Translations under genes and position numbers: made by a program | Shown: positions 1-9,329 of the stretch, in pieces | How the letters are laid out: each line of letters starts with the position of its first letter | Numbering within the stretch: the stretch's first letter is position 1 | Source: Cristatella mucedo | Taxonomy: Eukaryota > Bryozoa > Phylactolaemata > Cristatellidae | Length of the DNA stretch: 64,000 nucleotides | Direction of reading: 5' to 3' | Assembly: GCA_009760855.2 (NCBI GenBank) | Contig: WPIO01000008.1 | Coordinates: 6,930,001-6,994,000, forward strand | The notes under the pieces: generated by a model | The model's input: the letters and a program-made list of their open reading frames with translations, nothing else | What the model was told of the DNA's origin: nothing | The model's database searches: none

Positions 1-5
1 TAAGC

Positions 6-218
6 GTGATGGTAGTTGGTTCATCCAACTGCGTATTTCTAAGACCAAGGATAGATACTTCTGTTGTACCTGGAGAAATACGTGCTATAAATACTGTTTC
101 AACAGGAACAGATTTTAAGTATTATGCTTACTTCAACAGAATTCCTACTGACTACTATTTTGTTGATAACCTAGGAAATCTAAGAGTAAATCTATTTGTT
201 ATTTACATACTCACATGA
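6..218 (+). other. Short AT-rich open frame, function unknown
   Basis: An open frame of 70 codons lies at the left edge and may extend outside the window. I recognise no family. Composition is as AT-rich as the broken mobile-element ORFs at 1.3-2.4 kb, so it may belong to the same old insertion. It could also be chance. Confidence 0.2.
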
Positions 219-353
219 AAAATACAAATGAACTAATAAAACAATAAGTTCTTTTATTTTTGTTACTTTACGTTTACCTTTCACTAAAGGAAACAATTTG
301 TCGATATCACAAATAGTTTCATGGTCTAAACACTGATGAATGCAAAATCATTC

Positions 354-572
354 TCAGCATCTTTTTTTTAAATGCTTTCTTGCAAGGCGGTAAAGCTTAC
401 TAGGCTTTTCTTTAGAATACTCATTAGTAGAATATCGGTACTGTGACTGAGCAGGAGCCCGCGGAGCCTTCGTTGGTTTCGGGGTGAGGCGATAACTCGA
501 TGGATACGCACGGATGCCCATCACCTGACAATAGTCTTGCACAGTGGGTACTGCTGTGAGTGAAACGTACAT
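354..572 (-). other. Small basic ORF, possible mobile-element protein
   Basis: This is a 72-codon minus-strand frame whose C-terminus is rich in Lys and Arg (ending SKLYRLARKHLKKRC). It lies 37 bases downstream of the CxxC ORF on the same strand, a compact arrangement unlike the host genes here. No family is recognised. The basic tail would suit a nucleic-acid-binding protein, but this is only a composition argument. Confidence 0.25.
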
Positions 573-609
573 GCAGGCCTTTTACTTCCCATTTTTAGGG
601 TAATCGTTT

Positions 610-824
610 TTAGTATTGAAGAGTTTTCAGAATAACAAGGTCACCACTACTGAACGAAGCTGTCAGACAATCTGCACAAATTTTTATTTTATTATTTCGT
701 AGAACACCATAACCAAACTTTGTTTCAGTACTATCTAGATCACAGATGTCACAGCGCATCTCATATTTTAACTTTGGTCTTCGTTTAACCTTTTTACGAA
801 TAGGATGACCCGACTCTAGATAAT
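610..824 (-). pseudogene. Truncated CxxC zinc-binding-like ORF, interrupted by an LTR
   Basis: The minus-strand frame encodes a basic stretch (RKKVKRRPKLKYEMRCD) followed by two CxxC pairs, CDIC and CADC, spaced like a small zinc ribbon, and ends at a stop at 610-612. Upstream it runs straight into the LTR at 825, so any longer frame there is only LTR sequence. It looks like the C-terminal end of a protein split by the LTR insertion. Family unknown. The AT-rich codon choice matches the integrase and membrane-ORF debris on the other side of the LTR, so all may derive from one older element. Confidence 0.4.
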
Positions 825-1190
825 TGTTGTGTGTGCCTGTTGCTTCTTGGCCACCGGTGTGCGGTGCCCCACTCTCGGCGGGTGATTGGGCGGTTGGCTC
901 GGTGCAGCCGTTGATGTGGGCAAGTGTTTTGGCGGTTGGCTCGGTGCAGCCGTTGATGTGGGCAGGTGTTTTGGCGGTTGGCTCGGTGCGGCCTTTGATG
1001 TGGGCTTGTGGCCCACAGCGGTGGCTCACCACGGATGCACTCCCTTATCTGTGGTGAGTCAGCCCCTAGCATATATATGTACCCGCTGGGGGAATAAAGG
1101 GAGAGTCTCGTTTACCAGTCACGTTCGCCCGCTCGTGTTTCCGTGAGACTCCACCAGCGCTGCTGCAGCCGGAGACACAGAAACATAACA
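825..1190 (+). mobile_element. 5' LTR of a retrotransposon
   Basis: A 366-base block begins TGTT and ends AACA, a perfect 4-base terminal inversion of the TG...CA type. Inside are a TATA-like box (about 1068-1076), an AATAAA signal (about 1092-1097) and roughly three tandem copies of a 42-base unit between about 890 and 1010. A primer-binding site follows two bases after its end, so this is the 5' LTR of an element on the plus strand. I see no second copy of this LTR in the window. Confidence 0.75.
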
Positions 1191-1192
1191 AT

Positions 1193-1211
1193 TGGTAGCA
1201 GAGAATGGTTT
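1193..1211 (+). promoter_or_regulatory. Primer-binding site for initiator tRNA-Met
   Basis: Starting two bases after the LTR end, TGGTAGCAGAGAATGGTTT matches the complement of the 3' end of animal initiator tRNA-Met (as I know that sequence) at 18 of 19 positions. This is where reverse transcription of an LTR element would be primed, and it fixes the LTR boundary and orientation. Confidence 0.75.
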
Positions 1212-1299
1212 ACTCGAGCCGAAAAGAGTACCAGACCTTCTACGGGCTAGATGGAGCGACTATACTGAGGTACGAAATGTTCAACGGCGGAACAGACTT

Positions 1300-1954
1300 T
1301 ATGCCTTAAAACAAAGTCTACTGAAGAAGTAATAAAAGCAATAATAGACATTTACACAAAGGTCCTTTAAAATGGCCAAAGAAAAAATGACAGCAGATCC
1401 TGGATCAGAGTTCAAAGGAGAGTTCACGACAGAAATGAAAAGACATGAAATACGATTAATAGAAGCTACTAGTAAAAGAGTGTTGCATTGGTTGAAAGAA
1501 TGAATCGAACAGTGGCAGAAAGAGCCTTCATTGCGCTCTATGAAAAGGAATTAGAATGTATTAATAAAGGAAATTATCTTGGAAATAAGGAGTGGATTGA
1601 TAATATACCAAAGATTATTGATTACCTATACAATAGCATTACAAGCACAATTGGTGGATAACCCGCTAAAGCAATAAAAAGAAATCGTAAAACTACAGAA
1701 ACCAAAATATCATAGAGAAGTAGGAGAACAAGAAAAATTATTAGAACTTGAAACAACTGTTAGATATTTATTAGAACCATGTGAAGGAGAAGATGAAAAG
1801 AGAAAAAGAGCTATAGATCCAATATGGAGTTTAAGTAAACATATTATTGTTAGAATAATGGTAATGAAAGACCAACCAGTACGTTATTGGATCAATGATG
1901 ATGATCAACAGAGTTTTGTTAGAGAAGAACCACAAGTAACTAAACAGGAGTAGC
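1300..1954 (+). pseudogene. Decayed integrase (rve-type) ORF
   Basis: In shifting plus-strand frames the region reads as an integrase core and C-terminal domain. The aspartate motif ADPGSEF lies near 1393-1413, an MNRTVAER helix (the usual ER-NRTL region) near 1501-1530, and a C-terminal segment with IDPIWSL and FVREEP ends at a stop at 1952-1954. At least two frameshifts and internal stops break it, including one at the expected catalytic glutamate, so it cannot work. GC content drops sharply from the LTR and leader into this ORF near 1270, so it may not belong to the LTR element. Polinton-type integrases are an alternative source. I cannot decide which. Confidence 0.55.
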
Positions 1955-2340
1955 ATTTCTGTGTGAACTTTCCATTATGATATCTTCAAACTCTTCTTTT
2001 GTGATTATTTCATCAGATAAAGCGTGCATCATCTTGGAAATAAACTTTGAATTAGATTCTAAAGTAGATCTTTCACGCTTGTCAATTTCTGTTAGAAACC
2101 ATCAACAGCTACCATCATTGCAGATAATGCTGAAAAAGATGAAACTACATGAGTAATATTGGGAAATGATTGAATATAAGTACTAGAAATTGTAACTCCT
2201 AATGCTATTACTATGTTTACAACTTTGATCATGTATATTAGTTATTGTTAGATTTCTTAGACATGACCTAACTTTAGTATTATATTGAATGATCTCATCA
2301 TATCTTTGGATACTTATATTTGTCTTAAATCAGACATTTT
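1940..2340 (-). pseudogene. Decayed small ORF with two membrane segments
   Basis: Read on the minus strand with two frameshifts, this encodes a polar N-terminal helix, two hydrophobic segments (near VVNIVIALGVTISSTYI and FSALSAMMVAV) and an acidic, helical C-terminus containing DEIITKEEFEDIIM. The stop at 1940-1942 lies inside the last codons of the convergent integrase ORF, so the two 3' ends overlap by about 15 bases. That packing is typical of DNA-virus or Polinton-like elements rather than animal genes. No family is recognised with confidence; a helix, two membrane segments and a helix resembles the SLATT layout, but this is architecture only. Confidence 0.35.
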
Positions 2341-2425
2341 CCTATACAAATTTAAAGTTTTTTTCTTGTAAAAGTAAAACTTTGTACTATAGTATATACA
2401 CTAAGTTTGGTGAAGTATACATAGA

Positions 2426-2549
2426 GTAGTATGTTTTTGAATGTTAAGGAGACTAGGGACTTGAGCTAGCACGAGACAAGCGAACGGAGTGAGCTTGTTG
2501 ATGTGCGAAAGTCGAGCCCCAGGTGACATAACATTCAAAAACATACCAC
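2426..2549. repeat. Imperfect palindrome with 18-base perfect outer arms
   Basis: GTATGTTTTTGAATGTTA at 2429-2446 is perfectly inverted at 2529-2546. The 80 bases between them are themselves an imperfect palindrome (ACTTGAGC and GACAAGC pair with matching inverted blocks). The whole could fold into one long hairpin. It sits at the boundary between the AT-rich debris and a GC-rich block, as an element terminus or a small foldback element might. Confidence 0.7.
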
Positions 2550-2760
2550 TACCCTCATCGGATCCTTACCTAGCGCCTAGCCTACCTAGACACCAGACAG
2601 GACACGCTATACCGGCACATCGCGAAATCTAACTTGCACTTAAGCTGTTTATCGCTGGAGAGTTCGGTCTTCACGAAGTCTCTGGGTCGGCGCACAGCGT
2701 CGTAGAGCCGCCGACGTGCATTAGTTCGGAGTGCTTGCGTTTTTCCCTCTCGTCCGAGCC

Positions 2761-2804
2761 GTGGTCGTAGATATCGTGGTCGTAGATATCGTGGTCGTAG
2801 ATAT
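2761..2804 (+). repeat. 15-base tandem repeat, three copies
   Basis: GTGGTCGTAGATATC is repeated head to tail, the third copy ending GATATA. It lies inside the GC-rich block of unknown origin. Confidence 0.85.
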
Positions 2805-3436
2805 ACTCAACCTGTCTCTACTTGCATCTGAATATTCTCACGTCCTTTCTCCTCTCTCTCGCTCTCCTCTCTCTCCCCCTTCCTTTCTCGGCGACGACGA
2901 CGTTTCACAACGATCCGCTGTAGGATTAGCCCCTCGCGGGCGATAGGCGATCGCTCAGCCCGTTCTCAATTGGGGAGGGGGTGAAATGGGCGTTGGGGGC
3001 GAGTGCAAGGCTCAGGCTGGTTGCCCCTCCCCCTTCGATCTGGCGACTGCTCCCAGTGGCGCCGCCTATTGGTTGTTTGCCGGGATTAGTTGCCGAACTA
3101 ACCTCAAATACGTCGGCTAGGTCATTAATTCAGGAGTGGGCGGAAGTCGGCCCCAGCTGTTTGAAGAGTATGTCGTTCAGCCATTCCACTAGCTCGAGTT
3201 CTCACAGAGCATCGGAAGCAGCCACACCTCATTCGTGAGATATCGATCTATTCCCGAAATCAATTCCTCGCCAGGTAAAATAGGCTGCCGCGACCGCAGC
3301 AGCTTCGAGCTTTCCCCATTGGCTAATGACTAGAGCGGACGGCTCTCGAGGGCAAGCGTACTCCCCGCGGGAAACATTGTCTCGATATTGGATGCCTCAT
3401 GCGGCCAGCGTCGGGTCGTAGCGTCAGCCAGCCGCC

Positions 3437-3495
3437 ATGCATTCCTTCGGGATGCATTCCGTCGGGATGCGTTCCCCGTCGGGATGCGTTCCGTC
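3437..3495 (+). repeat. Short tandem repeat of GGGATGC(A/G)TTCC units
   Basis: Four related units of 12-16 bases follow each other, with variable insertions of CC or GT between them. Confidence 0.75.
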
Positions 3496-4140
3496 AGCTC
3501 GCCACGATTTCCAGCTGTTGGTGTAGTGTGCGACTGCTGATCGGACCTAATCTTCGGAGGCCTGTTCGGCAAGAAATATGCTCGTGAGTAGAGGAGGTGG
3601 CTCCCATCCGCATCAGCGCGGTTTACGCTCTGTTTATAAACCGAGTTTGGAACCGCAGCAATACGACAAAGTCTGTGTTCACCTGCTCATAACGAACTTC
3701 GGCACTAGCCATAAGCGACGCGAGGGGGCAGCGAGAGATATTTCAGTGGCGCATCAACACGACTGAGCTCGAGGGTTGTCAGGCGACCAAATCAGACCAG
3801 ACGATCCGAAGGCTGGATGGGGGATCGGATGGAAAGAGTCGTAGCAAGCTCAGGGGGCGCTGGGAGGGGAGAATAAGGGGCTTCGCCCCTTACCAGCCAG
3901 GGTCTTGGCGAGGAATAAGCCGAGGAGGACGAGACTTTGAACTAAACAGAGGCAGCTAATCGCTGCTGTAGGAGCATGCCGGACGACCGAGCCGTCAGAC
4001 TATCCTTAGAACTTGGTAAGAGGGTAGGTGGGCCTGGGCCCACTTGCCACTTTTGCCTACACCTCATTGGCACGGCCAAATTTTTTTGAAGAGGTGACTT
4101 GACTTGTTTCTTTTTGCCCAAGCAGTCCTCGTTGAAAGTA

Positions 4141-4680
4141 CATATAATTAATTGGTATAGAATTTAGAAAACTTTACCTTTATTCAGGTGCTTTACATAG
4201 TGCATGCCATACGGCTCGAGCCCACGAACTCTTATGTATGTATGGTATCACTAACCAATTGATAAGCTTCGTGTACAACATGTATAGTGTCTAGACAGAG
4301 ATTTAGTACCCTTAGAAGCTATACAAATCACCCGGTATTATTATAGGACCCTGAGGAACCAGGTCTGTTTTGGCACTTAATAGATATAATTCATTTATAT
4401 AGCGCCCCAAGAGAACTTAAAATCTTTATTCAGGCGCTTCACATATGCCTCGGGGCTCGAGCCCACGACCTCAGTCAGACCTTGGTCGGGGCGAGCACCT
4501 TAACCGCTAGACCAAACTGAAAAAGTTAATTTTTTAGTATAATTCGTTTGTATAATGCTCTTAACAAGAGAACTTATTCTCTATTCAGGTGCATCACATT
4601 TGGCCCGGGGCTCCAATCATCAAATAAATTCACATTGACCTTGGTTCGAGGCGATCGCCTCAACCACTGGGCCAAACCAT
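4141..4680 (-). repeat. Three tRNA-derived SINEs in a row (SINE family C)
   Basis: Three minus-strand copies lie at about 4141-4240 (degenerate), 4381-4520 and 4539-4680. Read on the minus strand each has a tRNA-like head with an A box (TTGGTCTAGCGGTTAAGGTG in the best copy) and a B box (GTGGGCTCGAGCC), then a tail with GCGCCTGAATAAAG and TTCTCTTGGGGCGCTATATA ending in AT-rich sequence. The head lacks a paired acceptor stem, so these are retroposons and not tRNA genes. The same family recurs at 19, 34.6, 38.4, 51.8 and 58.3 kb. Confidence 0.75.
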
Positions 4681-5215
4681 GACGCAAGGAAGCATACAAT
4701 CGGATTTTCGATAATAGCTAGCCCGATTTCGCAGCATGCATAAGCACAAAGGATGGTTCACTGGCACGAAGATGATTTGAGGAGGTGAATTTTCAGCTTT
4801 GCTTTAAATGCTAGGTCACGGAATGCTAGTTTCAGACCACTTCCTGTAGAGAGCCTTCTGACAACACCTCTGGAAAAACAAGTCAGAAGTGGTGCTCGGC
4901 AAGCTCCACTAGTCCTTGTAACCAACGACCACCAGCTAAACAGCTTGCAGAGAAGCATATGGTCTAAGAGAGAGGTCACGAAGGCACAGGTAGGGCCGAA
5001 CGTAGCTCCAGCACTGTCATCCCGAGAGTGTACAGAGGTCTAAAAGTGAAAACAAAGCACCAGCTTTTCAAAAGTCGCATCTCAGTCTGCCTCTTGAAAA
5101 TGGTTAGAGGCTTTCTAGACGTGCTGGCTACGAAATTGCCAAACACTGTTTACGTAAGCGAGCTCTTTAATCTATTTTGCGGTCAGTATCAATCGAGTAA
5201 GCATTTTAATTTATC
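4681..5215. other. Intergenic, nothing recognised
   Basis: Mixed composition with short frames on both strands. I find no domain, splice-supported exon or repeat family here. Confidence 0.4.
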
Positions 5216-5217
5216 TG

Positions 5218-5365
5218 TGGGTCTTAGCCCAAGTGCTAGGCACTTCAACTTCATACCCCCGATCGTGGGTTCGAGTTCTGCAGCCGGAAATCCTCCATTG
5301 CCAATCGCAAGTAGTGGTAATAGCCGATGAGGCTATTCTTCTCCTGTATAAATAAAGTAACAACT
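5218..5365 (+). repeat. tRNA-derived SINE (family D)
   Basis: A tRNA-like head (GGTCTTAGCCCAAGTGCTAG, then B box GTGGGTTCGAGTTCTGC) is followed by a body with CCATTGCCAATCGCAAG and a pyrimidine-rich segment ending CCTGTATAAATAAAG. Better copies lie at 6.7 and 47.9 kb. Confidence 0.7.
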
Positions 5366-6720
5366 AAGTGATATATCGGATCAGTACTTATATATTGCTA
5401 TGAAAGTCTTGAGTGTTCTGCTGGCAGCAAACCTATACCTGACCGTTCCAGTGCCGCGAGAATTAAACTGAAACACAATTAAAATTTATGATTTATAACG
5501 CGATACACGTCGATGCATTGCTTCAATGCGATTTAATTTACATTTTTGAGGCACTGTCACTTTAGTAGGTTGGGGTGACCAGTGAGATAGCGGTTTTGAA
5601 ATGGCATAGAACTAGCTCAGCCAATAAGTTCGATCGTATCCGACGCCACGGGTCTAAGGAATTCACCACTACATTTATCGTAGAAATATCTAGATAATAA
5701 TTTGTTACGTATCGGAGGGCAGCGGTGAAGCCACGACTTTATTTTGGAAAACGAGGAAGTAGTTATTCGAGTGCAGTTAGATTTGGAGTCCTGCAAAGCT
5801 AGAAAAACTGAGAAACCAGCTGTGCAGTAACAGGAACGTGGCATAAAGGGTAGCAATAATTCCCATCTCACCGGCTGGCAATGAAGCTCTGGGGTCCAGC
5901 TCGAGTTTAACTTGTGTGAGGAATGACGATCGCAGGAGTCCCCAGTATATTTTCAGCAAGGAGATGCACTTGGTGTATTAACTTCCAACGCCTGCCACGG
6001 GCACTTTTGACTTAAGTAGGTCGGCTCAATATCTGCCCCAGTACATCGACAATGAAACGCTAATTAAGACTCATCGGATCAAGATAGAGATGCACCTGAC
6101 CCACCTCATGCATGCACGTACGAAACAAAAAGGTAATGCTGCTGCAGAGTGACTCGAGTTGCAGCAGGCATTTGTCCTACATTATGGTTCAGAAAAAAAT
6201 CCCCATCGGTTTAATGGAGCTCTAAAACAATGTGCTCAGATGCATTGAACTAGTTCTTTGTAAGACTAAAATTGCAGGCTATGTAAACCAGCCGTAAAAC
6301 TTGCATTTCTTCAACTTAAATGTTCCCGATTAGTTTTATCGTAGTTTCGGGTTTGATTTTATTCTGTAACAGTGGTGTACGCATGCCGAAGCACGTGGAC
6401 ACTAACCGAATCAGGTGCATGTCGAGAAGCATGTATGTTCAGTTTATCAGCCGAACTCACTCGTGTGTTGCTTGCACGTAAGCATCTTTTGGCTAGTCTC
6501 CAGGTTGGTGCGAATCGACAGGTTTTTCGTGGTATACTCTCATCAGCGTTTGAACACTTCTCCGGCTCCCAGGTTGTTCATCCAAACAACATGGTTGGGC
6601 TCTTTGCATGCAATATTGGCATTACTAAAGTAAAGGCTAGCTGATTTAATAGCCCAATGTATATAGCAACAAATAAGCCTCAGCGGCTATCCCCAAAGCC
6701 ACTCACAATGGGCAATAAAG
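5366..6720. other. Intergenic, nothing recognised
   Basis: Open frames here are short and lack known motifs. No repeat family I could match elsewhere in the window lies in this stretch. Confidence 0.4.
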
Positions 6721-6724
6721 CATT

Positions 6725-6884
6725 GTCCACGGGGTCTTCGTCCAGGAGGTAAGGTGTCCGCTCTTCATGACCCAGGGTGTGGGTTCGAGTCCTGCAACAG
6801 GCAATCCTTTATTGCCCATTGCAAGGTGGTGATAGCCATTAAGGCTCTTTTGCCCCTATATAAACGAGGCTGTTAAATCAGCTA
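6725..6884 (+). repeat. tRNA-derived SINE (family D), well preserved
   Basis: The head contains GGTAAGGTGTCCGCTCTTCA and the B box GTGGGTTCGAGTCCTGC. The body reads CAATCCTTTATTGCCCATTG, then GGTGATAGCCATTAAGGCTC, ending with CTATATAAACGAGGCTGTTA and AATCAGCTAA. The same body occurs at 5.3, 13.8, 18.3 (minus), 47.9 and 59.2 kb (minus). Confidence 0.8.
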
Positions 6885-7149
6885 AATTGTTTTTGCTGTC
6901 TGATGCAGGACTCGAATCCACGACTGAGGTCCACCCGAATGTTCCCCAGCCACCGGCCTCCCCCATGAAATTCCGGCGGGGGGGGGGGGGCACTTTGCAA
7001 GTCAGCCACACGTCAACCACAGTTATGGATGCTGTTTATTACCAATTACTAATGTCATCCACTGCTCGGCGATTGGTCCTGAAAGGCTGCTGAGAACAGC
7101 TGACTCCAGCAGTGCTTTTTGGAGAAGCTTTGTCTTAGTTCACGACAGC

Positions 7150-7875
7150 TGATAATAATAATAACTCACTTGATAAAGTGCCCTCAGAGAACTCAATCAC
7201 TTTCTAAGGGCTTGACATTTGCTGCAAAGAAAACACGATCGAATGGTTAGTGGTAGCATGCTCAATAAACAACAATAATAACATGGTTAGGGGTGACACT
7301 CACAGGGTCAGCATGCAAGTATGGTTAGTGGCAGCATGCTCAGTGTCAGCACGTATAAGCACATAAAGTTCGAATCACAGGGACCTACTAAATACTGTGA
7401 TAAATAGGTACGTTTTTTATTTCTTTTTAATGTGGTCAAGTCAGGGGATGTCGTGACGCAAGTCGAGAGTGAGTTCCAGGCTTTGGGAGCATACGAACTA
7501 ATGGTACGGTCTCTAAAGGATTTGAGGTTTGTACGAGGTATGGGTAAACAGTTCGGATTCCGAAAAGCAGGTGGTACGATGCATAGCCTGGTGGGGCAGT
7601 AGATCTGATAGGTAGGCTAGAGCCAAAGGATGAAGGAACCTAAAGGTGAGCGACAAAACCCTGAATTCGATCCGTTGCTTGACTGGTAGCCAGTGCAGGT
7701 CGGCGAGAAGTGGTGTGATGTGGCAACTGCGACACTCACGGCAGACAAGCCTTGCTGCTGAGTTTTGCGCCAGCTCTAAGTGCCTGGGTGCACAGGCCAC
7801 CTTGAACATGACACCTAGATTCAACAGGAGATAGGCTGGCAGAGCCGATTTTGAGCGTTAGCCTTTCTAATTTCT
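7150..7875 (-). mobile_element. 3' fragment of a CR1/L2-type LINE (family A)
   Basis: On the minus strand this reads as the C-terminal end of a non-LTR retrotransposon polymerase ([33 protein letters not shown]), interrupted by stops, followed by a 3' UTR ending in ATT repeats at 7153-7165. It is 5'-truncated and dead. Larger copies of the same family are at 26.2, 33 and 35 kb. Confidence 0.8.
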
Positions 7876-7879
7876 GAAT

Positions 7880-9282
7880 CCCGCTTGGTTTGGCCATATC
7901 ACGTGTCAGTTCTGCTTGGGGGTAATTGCAGCTGCAAATGAACTTCGAGCAGTGGTCGTCGTGATCCTACCTTCAAATGGGACATGCTGCTGATCAGCTG
8001 TGCCTGTGGCCGATTTAATGATGGCATCTTCTTTGTGTACCCACAAACCATGCACGAACAATAGCTGCTGCTGGGTACAAATGCCACCTTGGAATGCCAC
8101 CGTGAATAATTGCCAGTACTTTTCTGTAGTACGTGTTTGCAGCATGCATAGTTGTGCACTTAGATCAACATTCTATATTGTTAAAAGAGAACAATCGGAG
8201 CCGACTGCAAGGATACAATCTTACCTGAAGGCACATGTCAAGTTTGCTTCCACTTTTTGCTAACGGTAACCTCTCTACCGCAAATATGCAGGCGTAGTTC
8301 GGAGAAAGCAGCTGCCCCAAAAGTGTCACCGAAATTGCTGCAGCTAGATTAGACGCCAACTGGTTCCAAGGCAAAACACAATGACTATGTATGTCTTATG
8401 CAGCAGGTTTAGCACTTGCAAGAGTGCTCTCTTTCCAGAAGGCCGATCGTGATCGAGAATTAAGTAACCATTTTTTGTCATATTGCACTTTCACACTAGG
8501 TTTAAAGTTCTACAAGTTAAATTTATGTAAGTTAAAAGTTATATATTGTACACAAAAAGCTTGACGACTTAGAAGACAATATCCAGGCATGCATCAACCG
8601 CACTTCAGTAGGTGGTGGCAATTATTCGCGGTGGTGTCAGCTGTTGCAAAATAGAGGCTGGCTCCAGCTTAATTGCTTCACCTGTTCTTTATCTGTCATC
8701 TTCATCCACCTCGGCTTGAGCTGGCACTCGATAGGAAATGGTATGAGTTCAGTACTTGAGCTTCGGCTTTTGAATGCAGCCTCTCGCTCATCAGTCGCTG
8801 CATCTGTCTATCGATCGCTCCGTGAGATGCAACAGTATCCTGTGCAGTTTCGTGCCAGAGATCTAGGCTAGGCACAAGTGCTCAAGTCTCTTGCCTTTAA
8901 CACAACTGAATTTCTTAAGCAGCCTTTCGGATGCTTCGCAGGAGTTTGGGGTGAGACCTATGGTTGCATTAATGATAGGGGTGGCTAGCCAGAAGCCAAT
9001 CTTGCTTAGGCAGGTGTTGCTGAGCGATTTAGGTAGCATAGCACAAATCCTACTCTAGCATTTCGAAAAGCAGGCCATGACCCCACTTAGCAGCCCCCCC
9101 TGCTTAGCATCAGTGAACGAATGCCAGCCCGGTAGCAGCATGGCAGCAGCACTGATAGCCTTCAGCTAAGGTTTCCCTTTAAGAGCCTAACATTAGGGCA
9201 GGTTATTGGGCAGCAAGCTGTTACACGGGGGGGGGGGGCCTCATACAATTCGATCGCTCTCCGAAGAGGCTGCTGTCACTGC
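7880..9282. other. Intergenic upstream of the galactosyltransferase gene
   Basis: No domain-bearing exon is visible. A poly-G run lies at about 9228-9238. A 5' UTR exon of the downstream gene could lie here, because a splice acceptor is visible at 9300. Confidence 0.35.
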
Positions 9283-9300
9283 TGCTTTCTGCTTTTGCAG
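9283..9300 (+). promoter_or_regulatory. Likely 3' splice site before the galactosyltransferase ORF
   Basis: A pyrimidine-rich stretch, GCTGCTTTCTGCTTTTGCAG, ends in AG at 9300, 29 bases upstream of the first ATG. This suggests a 5' UTR intron with the whole coding region in the last exon. Confidence 0.5.
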
Positions 9301-9329
9301 AATAGCTCCTTCCCCTCTAACCTCACCCC

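Larger units (their letters stand above)
2551..4060. other. GC-rich block, probably mobile-element derived, no gene recognised
   Basis: This stretch is clearly more GC-rich than its surroundings and is full of short open frames on both strands, none with a recognisable domain. It holds a 15-base unit (GTGGTCGTAGATATC) in three copies at 2761-2804 and four related units with GTCGGGATGCGTTCC at about 3437-3495. I see neither splice-supported exons nor clear termini. Confidence 0.35.

Noticed and set aside
610-1032. 140-codon minus-strand ORF with repeated Thr/Ala/Asn units
   Set aside because: The repeated part lies in the LTR and comes from its tandem repeats; only 610-824 may be a real remnant.
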